This document shows, piece after piece, positions 52,401 to 61,400 of a stretch of DNA of 64,000 nucleotides. The stretch comes from Streptomyces dysideae. GTDB lineage: Bacteria > Actinomycetota > Actinomycetes > Streptomycetales > Streptomycetaceae. The number at the start of each line of letters is the position of its first letter. Positions within the stretch are counted from its first letter, which is position 1. The notes under the pieces were generated by a model, which saw nothing but the letters and a program-made list of their open reading frames with translations, did not search any database and was not told where the DNA came from. The stretch covers positions 27,771 through 91,770 of the forward strand of contig NZ_KQ949115.1 in assembly GCF_001514305.1 (NCBI RefSeq), written 5' to 3'. The translations under genes were made by a program, and so were the position numbers.

Positions 52401-55400
52401 GGTGTACCGGTCGGAGTCGCCTTCACGGTCACGGCCGTAGGCGTCGAGGACCTTGACTTCGTTCTTGTCGTAGTCGAGGTGCCAGTACCGCGCAGGCCGG
52501 TTTCCCTTGGCGCCGCGCACGGGGAGGACTTCCTCCACGATCCGGCCGCGACGGACATCGACCACGGCCTGCGCGAACGACGGCATGCCCCTCGTCTGCT
52601 CCCCCGCGGGGACGAGGGCGACGCGATCGCCGTCCTGACGTTCACTCCGGAGGGTCTTCACCGCGCCGTGCGCCACGTCGTCGGGGCCCGGCGGGGCCTC
52701 CTCGGGGACGGGGTCCGGCTCCCGGGGGAGCACCATGACACGGCCGGCGTCATCGCGCCCGGACGGCCGCACATTGTTGGCGTCGAGGATCCGCACGATG
52801 TGGCGCGCGTCGAAGGGCAGGTCCCGGAAGAGCGGCGTCCCCACCGCGTCGTAGGTGTAACGGACGCCGGTACGGGTGTTGGTGACCGTGAACCAGTCGG
52901 GATGATGCCGGGCCAGCCGCCCGTTCACCGGACCCAGACGGTACATGTGACTGTCCGGTCCGGTCAGCTCTCGCTGGTCCGGCCGACCCGGCCTGGGCCG
53001 GATGATCAGCTTCAGCGGGGCGAGCCCGTGGTCACCGTGGTGACCGAGCGGCAGTTCCCTGCTCACCTGCTGCCCGTTCGGGCCGAGCCGGTGCTCGGCC
53101 ATCAGCTCACGCGGGACACCCGGCTCGGCCACCCGTACGGTGAGACCGTCCGCGTTCCGCTCGAACTCCACCGGCAGACCGGCGTCCACGGGACGATCTG
53201 CGTTCCGGATCACCAACCGCAGGCCGGGCCGATCGGCGAGCGCGTCGATGCGCAGTGTCTGGGAGCGGCCCTGCCTTCTCACCTGAATGCTGACGTCGTT
53301 CAGCGCCGGCGCGGGTACGGGCCGGGTTCCCAGCGGTGGGCGGGAGACCTGCACGACCCGCGCCGAGTTCATCACCTCGAGAGAACCGTCAGGCCCCCTG
53401 TACGCCGTCGCCCTGTCCCGGAAGGCGCCGGAGGAGTCGCGGATTTCGGCGCGCAGGGTGTTACCGATGCTCTCCCTGTGGTTGATCCACGCGTAGCCGC
53501 CGCCCCACCCGCTGATCGCGCTCCACCGACCACCCGGCAGGGCGATGACCTCTTCCAGCGGGCGGCCACTGTGCTGGTCGACCACGAGCCGCGCCCGCGG
53601 AGCGGCCGACCGGGCCGCCTGGTCGGCCGACACCAGCACGGCCCGGTCACCGTCCAGCCGCTCGACCCTCCAGGGGCTCTGCTCGTGCGGCCCGGCACCC
53701 GGCTCGATCAGACGCGGGGCCTCACCGGAGGCGTCCGGGCGGGACCACAGATGCAGATACCCCAGGTTCTCGGCGAGCGGGGTGTGCCGGACCGTATGCG
53801 TACCGTCCGCGTCGAAGAAGTACCTGTGGCCGAGCACGGCATCGGTGGCGATGAGCCGGCCGTACGCGGACAATGGTGTCCCCTCCGGGACGGCCTCGGT
53901 CTCGAACCGGGCGGCCGCCGAGGGCTCGCCCGCCAGCCGGTGGGAAAGGGCCTCCTGTCCGGCGTCGTCCCAGACCCGGTCCACGGCCAGCCTCGCCCCG
54001 GTGAACACGGGCGGCACGTCGACCAGCCGGTACTCGCGGGACGTCCACCGGCGCTGCGCGTCGAACTCGGTGCGCAGCCCGGTCGCGGTGTGCACGACCA
54101 CATGCCCGCCGTGCCGCTGCTCGGTGACGGTGAAACCGTCGACCACATGGTTGCCCTGCCGCATCCCGGCCGTGGCTGTACGGGCGTAATCCCCGACTGC
54201 CTCGGCCGCGTCACGGACCAGCCGCTCATAGGCGGTACGCCGCATGACCGCCGCGCCCTCGCCCAGGGCACCGGGATCGACGCCCAGCCGGGAGGCACCG
54301 GCATGCGCGGCGTCGATCAGCTGCTCGGCCCGCGCGATGTCCAGGCCCCGGCCGTCCGGACCGGCGTCGCCGCGCAGCACCCGGTAGACGGCGGCCTCCT
54401 CCGGATCCGGGTACCGGAACAGGACGCGCTTGCCGTCGGCGGCGACCAGTGTCAGCTCGCCGTCGGTGTTCTCCCGGACCGACGCGCTGTCGAGCGGCCC
54501 GTTGAGCTCGGCGCCGTTCGCGTCGAGCCGGACGGCGGTGTTCTCCTCTCGGTGGATCCGCCAACGCGTGCCAGGCTCGCCGGGGTCGTCGATCGTCTCT
54601 TCGACGACCCGTCCGGTACTGGTGTCGACGACCAGGCGCTGGTGCGGTCGCTCGGGTGACGGGTTCTCCGGCACCAGCGCGACCCGGTTCTCTTCGTCCG
54701 GCCGTTCGAGGCGCAGCGGGCCGCCGGTGAGCTGGTGGGCGTCGAGGGTCTGCCACGCCCGGCTGTCGAGCACGTCCAGCCCGGGCACCTCCCGGTCGCG
54801 GAAGGGTTCGCGGAAGAAGCCCGACCGGGCGTCGGCGTCGGGTGCCTCGGCCGTGGCGCCGTGCCGCGACCGGTCGCCGTCGGGCGCCGTCGAGGTCGGC
54901 TCCGGGTGATCGGTGCCGCCGCCCGGCAGGCCCTCGCGCCGCTCGTCGGCGCCCCGCTCCTCGGCCAGCTCCCTGGCCACCGTGACCGCCTGGTCGATCC
55001 GGTCGGGCGCGCCCGCGTTCTCGTGCAGGGTCTGCGCCACGCGCATCGTGGCCCAGTACTGCTCGGGTTCGCGCTCCAGCATGCCCTCGCCGGGACGGCC
55101 GAACGCCATGTCGAAGGGGTTGTGGCGCTGGGTGATCCGCGAGGCTTCCGCCCAGAGCGGGCGAGCCGACTGCTCGTCCAGCTTGCCGAACTGCTGCTCC
55201 GCGAACCGGCGGAGCGCGGGGTCGGGTGCCCTTCCCTGGCGGCTCTGGGCCTCCCCGCCGGTCTGAGCGCCATGGGCGGCGGCGTCATGGACGGCAGCGG
55301 CTTGCGGAGCCGGAGTCTCCGTCTCGGTGTCCACGTGCGACGGAGTCCGAGTCTGCTTCGGCGAGCTGATGGTGGGCGTGGTGTCGTCGCGCGCCGCGTC

Positions 55401-58400
55401 GCCGGCGGGGGCCTCGACGTGCTCCGAGGGCGGAGCCTGGCCGGCGACCGGCTCCGTCGGCGCGTCATTCGGCTTCGGCGGCTGCGTCGGTGTGTCCTGG
55501 ACAGGGCCCGCCGACGTGCTGTGGTCTTCGAGCTCGGCGAGCGTTCTCTCCAGGTCGTCGACCACCGGGACCCGTTCAGGCAGGGTGGCCCTGTCGACGT
55601 GCGTGGTGAATCCGGACGGCGCCGCCGGCAGTGCGGTGTCGTCCGGTTCCGCCGCGGGGCGGGAGCGTTCGGGCTGAAGCTGGGCGGTCTCGGAGCCTGG
55701 TTGCTCGGAGGACGGCTCGTCGCGTGTGGGCCTCGGCCGCGCAGGCGGCTCCGCCTGTCGCGGGCCCGCCGGGTCGCCCAGCTGCGCCAACGGACTCAGG
55801 GGGGCGCTGGGCATATCGTCGAGTTCTGCCAGGACCCTGTCCGCCGCATCCTCGTCGTCGGGCACGGGCGTACCCGGAACGTCCTCGGCGTCGGGCACGA
55901 CCTCGGGTGAGGTCGTGTCCTCGGGCCTGGTGGCGGGCGCGTCCGGCTGCCCTTCCGGCCTGGTACCAAGCGCGCTCGGCAACGCGTCGAGCTCGTCCAG
56001 GGACCAGTCGTCGATGTCGCGGGGCTGCGGATCCTCGGCGGGGTCCCGGCGCAGGTGTTCCCGCTCCTCCCGGCCGCGCTCCAGTTCCTGCTCGGCCCGC
56101 GTGGCAAGGCCCTCCTCGACCAGCCGGTCGAGCCGGCCGCCGGAACCCGGCTCCGGGCGGTCGATCTCCTGCTGCAGCTCGCGTCGCAGCGCGGCGGTGT
56201 TCTCGTCGGCAGTCCGCAACTCGGCCAGACGCGCCTGTGCTTCCTCCAACCGCTGCTGGGTCCGCGCGGCGTCGTCCAGCGCACCGGTGCGCTGCTCCCG
56301 CGTCAGCTGGTCGCGCAGGGACGCGGCTTCCTGTTCCTGCGTACGAACCTGCGCCAGCCTCTGCTGGTCCTGCTCCTGCCGTTGCTGTTCCCTGGCGTCG
56401 AGGTACTCCTGGAGAGCCTGACGGGCGGTTGTGGCTTCGTCCGGGCTGGTGGCGGTCTCCATCCGCCGCATCAGCTCGGCCTCGCGCGGATCCTGATGCG
56501 TGCCGTCGCCGCGCAACTCCTCGAACTGCCGCAGCAGCTCGTCGGGGACCGGCGTATCGGAACGCCCTCGCAGCCGCTCTTCCAGTTGCTGCTGCTGTTC
56601 GCGTATCTGACGGTCCGTATACTCCTTCAGCGCCTGCTCGGCCTGGCGCGACTCCTCCGGGCTCCTGGCGTTCTCGATCTGCCGCATCAGCTGCGCGCGG
56701 TGGGCGTCCGCCTCCGGCGCACCGCCCGGCAGCAACGCCGTACGCAGCTCGGCCAGCCGCCGTTCCTCCGGCGTCCAGTTGTTGAACTTGGCCTGGTCGT
56801 CGAGCGCCTGCGTCCGTTCCCGGTCGGTCGTCGCGGCGTCGCCCCGCTGCTGCAGCTGTGCCTGCTTGTGCGTGGCCAGCTCGTGGAGCGCCTGCGTCCG
56901 CTCGTCCTCGGTTGTCGCGTCGTCGAGCCGCCGCCGCAGATCCGCCTCGCGCGCGTCCTGTGGCACACCGCCGTCCAACGCGTCGAGCCGCCGCCGCAGA
57001 TCCGCGTTCTCCTCCCGTGCCCGGGCATCCGCGGCCGTGTGCAGCCGCTCGGTGAGCCTTAGCTGCTGCTCGCGGATCTGACGGTCCGTGTAGTCCTTCA
57101 GTTCCTGGGACGCCCGGCGCGCCTCCTCCGGGGTCCGGGCATCGACGACCTGCTGAACCAGCTGCTCCCGGTGCGCGTCCGGCCCCGGCGTACCGCCCTC
57201 GGGTGCGAGGAACTCGCGCAAGGCGTTCAACCGGCGTTCGTCCGCCGTCGTCTGGTTGTGCTCGGCCAGTTCCCGAAGCGCCTGGTCCCGCTCCTCCGGT
57301 GTCGCCGCGTCGTCCACGCGCTGCCGCAGCTCCTGCCCGCGCGGGTCAGGGGCGGCCGCGTCGCGCAGGGCGTCGAGCCGCCGGTCCAGATCCGCGTTGG
57401 CCGTGCCTTCGCGTACGTCGTCGAGCTGCCGCCGCAGTTCGCGGTCCCCCTGGTACTCCTCCAGTGTCTGCCGGGCGTGCGCCGCTTCCCCGGCGGTCCG
57501 TGCTCCTTCTTCCTGCTCGATGGTCCGCCGCAGCGTGAGGGACGACTCGGGGTCGGACTGTGCCAGCCGGTCAAGCCGTTCCCGCAGCTGCTGCTGCGAG
57601 GCCAGCTCGTCCTGCAGACGTTGGCGCTCGGCCGGGTCGCTGACCGAGGTCAGCTCCCGGCGCAGCTGCTCCACGCCCGCGTCGAACGACCGCGGGGTGT
57701 CCTTCCCGGTGAGCACCTCCACCGGCAGGTGACGCTCCACGAACGCGGTGTACTCCCGCAGCGCGCTGTCGATCAGCACCGGGTCGCCCGTACGCGAGGC
57801 CTGCTCGACCGCGTCCACCTCGGTCCGCCAGTCGTCCTCGCGGACCCCGAGCTCGCCCAGACGCGAGAAGCCGCCCTCCACATGGGACCGGAAGTCCTCC
57901 AGCCGCCGATCGAGCAACCCGTGCTCCACCGCCGTCCGGAAGTCCTCCAGACGCCGGGCGGTCTCCCCCCAGTTGCCCGTGCCGGCCGTCTCACGGGCCG
58001 CATCCGCCGGCTGTCGCCACCCGGTCTCGGGCAGCCCGGCCGTCCGCGCGATGTTGCTGAGCTCGTTGATGCTGCGCTGCACCTGCGGCTGCAGCGACGC
58101 GATGCTCTCGCCCGGCGCTGACGGGAAGTCCTCGACCAGGGCCTGAGGCGACGCGTCCGGCAACTGCGACGGGTCGAACGACACCGGGACGTCCGGCAGG
58201 TCGAGGACATCCTGCAGGCCGGGCTGGTCTTCCCCGACCGGGTCCGTCACGGTCTCGCCTGCCGAGCCGTCCGCGACGTCGGGTGCGGCACGGGCGCTCG
58301 GCTCGGCGGTGACTTCGGGTGCGGTACGGGCGCTCGGGTCGGCGGTTGAGCCGGGGCTGGTACGGGCGCTCGGGTCGGCGGTTGAGCCGGGGCTGGTACG

Positions 58401-61400
58401 GCCGTTCAGGTCGGCGGTTGAGCCGGGTGCGGCGGCGTTCTCGTCGGCCGGCACCTGCCTCTCGGCGCGGGTCTCGTCCTGGGGCACCACCGACTCCAGG
58501 CGGGTGCGCCCACCGGTCTCATCGCCCTCGGAGCCGGGGTTGGGCCCTGTTTCGGTGACAGGCCTCTGGTCGCCGAGCAGACGCGGGTCAGGGGTGGATC
58601 CCAGGGCGGTGTTTCCGGGGACCGCGGTCTCGCGCCACCCGGCGCCGCCGCTGTTCTCCGACGGGACCGGGCTGGTGGCCTGCCGCGACACCGGATCCGG
58701 TCTGGTGCTTCCGGTGTCCGGCGCCCGGTCCGCCGCCATGTTCCCGGTGGGCTCCATCCGCAAGCCCTGGGGGTTGAAGATGACCGGGGACGTACCGAGC
58801 TCGGGCGCGGTGACGCGGAACTCGCCCTCGGCCGGGCGGAACTCGACGGTGGCGTCGGTCAGGGTGCCGCCGTTGTCGGTCCTGACCACCCACCGAGGCG
58901 CCGCGCCTTCGCCGGGTTCGATGGTCAGCCGCAGGCCGAGCGGACTTCCTGTGGGGTCCAGCAGCGGAAGTTCCCCGACGGTCGGCGCGGCGGTCTCCCG
59001 CTGTCCGGGGATCTGGCCGGCGCCGACCTCGCTGCCCGGCGCGAGAGGGGTCGGCGACGTGGGGTCGTTCCGCGCGACCGGGGCGGCGGACTCCGTCGGG
59101 ACACGGGTCTCGGGGGCTCTGGTCTCCGTGGTGCCGGTGCCGGTGCCGGTGTTCTCGGTGGTCGTACCGGTAGTCGTTTCGGTCGTCGGAGCGGTGCGGG
59201 TCCCGGTGGTGTCTGTGCTGGTCGTCGTCCCTGTGGTTGGAGGGGTGGTGGTTTCGGTCGTCGTGCCGGACCCGGGAGTCGAGCCGGCGGGGACGCCCGT
59301 CTGAGCGTTCGTGGTGGTACCGACCGTGCCCGAGCCGGCCGTGGTCCCGGTGATCGTGCCGGACCCGGGAGTCGAGCCGGCGGGGACGCCCGTCTGAGCG
59401 TTCGTGGTGGTACCGACCGTGCCCGAGCCGGCCGTGGTCCCGGTGATCGTGCCGGACCCGGGAGTCGAGCCGAACCCGGTGGTCGTGTTGGTGGCGGTCT
59501 GGGTGTCCGCGGAGGTGCCGGTGGTGTCCGGGCCGGTGGTGGTGCCGGTCCTCGGGATCGTGCCGCTACCCGCCGCCGTGGTTACTGTGTCGGTGCCGAC
59601 AGCGTCGCTGCTGGTACGCAGGACGGTGCTGTCAGGCATCGTCCCCGGCTGCCCGGATGTCTGCGTGCCGTCGGCACCGAAGTCGACCGGGGAGGTGCCG
59701 AGTTCGGGCGCGGTGACGCGGAACTCGCCCTCGGCCGGGCGGAAGTCGACGGTGGCGTCGGTCAGGGTGCCGCCGTTGTCGGTCCTGACCACCCACCGAG
59801 GCGCCGCGCCTTCGCCGGGTTCGATGGTCAGCCGCAGGCCGAGCGGGCTTCCGGTCTGATCGCGCAGCGGCATCTCACCGGTCGACAGCGGAACAGCCGT
59901 GCCCTGCTGCCCGGTGGTACGGGCCGTACCCCCCGTGACGTCCTGCTGGGTGGGCGCCGGTGCTGAGGCTGGGACCTGCGTGCCGGGGGCGGTCACCATG
60001 TCGGGGGCCTGGGACGGACGGTCCTGCGGCTGGATGGTCTCGGTCAGCCTCGTTCCGGTCAGCCTCGTGTCGGTCGGCCTGGTCTCGGTCTCGGTGAGGC
60101 GCTGCTCGCGCGGCACGCCCGGCTCGGACGGTCCAGCCTCAACACGCTGCGACTGCGACTGCGACTGCTGGCGCTCAACGGTGTCCTGTGTCTGCCCGTT
60201 GGCGGCAGGACGGTTGCCCTCCGTGCGCTGGGTGCCTGTGTTCTCGGCCCCGGTTTGGGTCGCGGTGCGCTGTCCGGAGCCGCCGGTGGTGGACGGCGTC
60301 TGCACCTGCTGCGGGTTCGTCCCGCCGCCGGACTCGGTGCGTACGGTCTGAGACGTCGTCAGGTTTTCGGAGCTGGTGGCGTCGGCACCGTCGCTGACGG
60401 TGGCGGTCACCGGGCGCGGCTGGGTCGGAGCCTGCTCCTGCGGAGCCGGGCTCTGCGTGGTCGTGGTGCTCGTCGGCCCCGGAGCGTCGGCTGAACTGCC
60501 CTGACGCGCAGGGGTCGCGGCAGTGGGCGCGTTGCGCTGACCGCTGTTCCCGGTCGCGACGGGAGTGGCTCCGGGGACGGTCGTGGGAGCAGCGCCACTG
60601 TTGGACTCGGGGGCTGTGCCGTCGTTGTTGCCCGGAGTCACCAGCACGGTCTCGAAACCGGGAAGGCCCTGGGCGGGACGGGTCGGCACGGTGCTGGACA
60701 CGTCATTCGTCAGGACGTCGGGCGCCGGTGTCACAGTGCTGTTGGGCTGCTCGTTGACCGGTCGCCGGGCGAACCGCTCGTCTCGCTCGTCCCGTTCGTC
60801 TTGTTGCCGCTCGGTGCGGTCCGCGCTGTTACCGTCGCCCTGGCGGTTGCCGGTGTCCGTGGTGGGTGCGGTGGTGGGGGGCGGCCCGTCGGACTCGGTG
60901 ATCCGTCCGCCGCCACCCAGCGTGTTCGTGAGTGAGCCGGACGTCCCGTCACCGCCCAGGGTGTCGGGGGACTTCCAGTCGCCGCCCCCCGGCGTACCGC
61001 CATCGAACTTGGACAGGTCGAGGTCCGGCATGTCGGGCAGGTTCAGGTCGGGTGAATTGACATCCATCCCCTCGGGCTTCTGCCACCGGAAGCGACGCCC
61101 GTTCCCTTCAAACGCTTCCATCATGCCCGAGGTGAACGCCGACACCATGCTGGAATGCTCGTTGTTGAGGAGGTCGTCCGCGACGGTGCTGGCTACACCT
61201 ATGCCACCACCCATGAGGAACTTGCCCAGCAGCTTGTTGAAGAACTTCGGCGCCAGCATGTCGCCGGCGATGGGCATGACCCCACCGATAATGCCACCGA
61301 CCAAACCGGACTTGGCCATCCCGATGGTGTTGTCGAGGTTCCACTGGGTGCGGTCGCCCATCATCATCTGGAACGTCTGGATGGCGACGTCCATGCCGAC

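Larger units (their letters stand above)
28010..54700 (-). repeat. Dispersed small modules of the giant protein (helical hairpin x5, VDTRTGRVVEE beta unit x8)
   Basis: A ~48-residue helical unit (x-x-A-E-x-I-I-x-x-A-R ... V-D-P-x-x-L ... L-R-x-x-A-Y-E-R) occurs near 54,200-54,345, 48,255-48,400, 38,755-38,900, 36,440-36,590 and 29,610-29,760. A beta unit D-R-V-A-L-V-P ... V-V-D-T-R-T-G-R-V-V-E-E occurs near 54,650, 53,590, 52,580, 47,580, 46,325, 38,180, 35,705 and 29,065. Two more pairs: S-V-P-G-L-D-G units near 37,600 and 28,765, and E-P-E-Q-Y-W-x-T-M-R-V-A-Q units near 55,060 and 52,080. Confidence 0.75.

Noticed and set aside
49767..54659. A 1,630-codon plus-strand open frame
   Set aside because: Antisense shadow of the giant gene with the same skewed composition; the ART motifs are on the minus strand.
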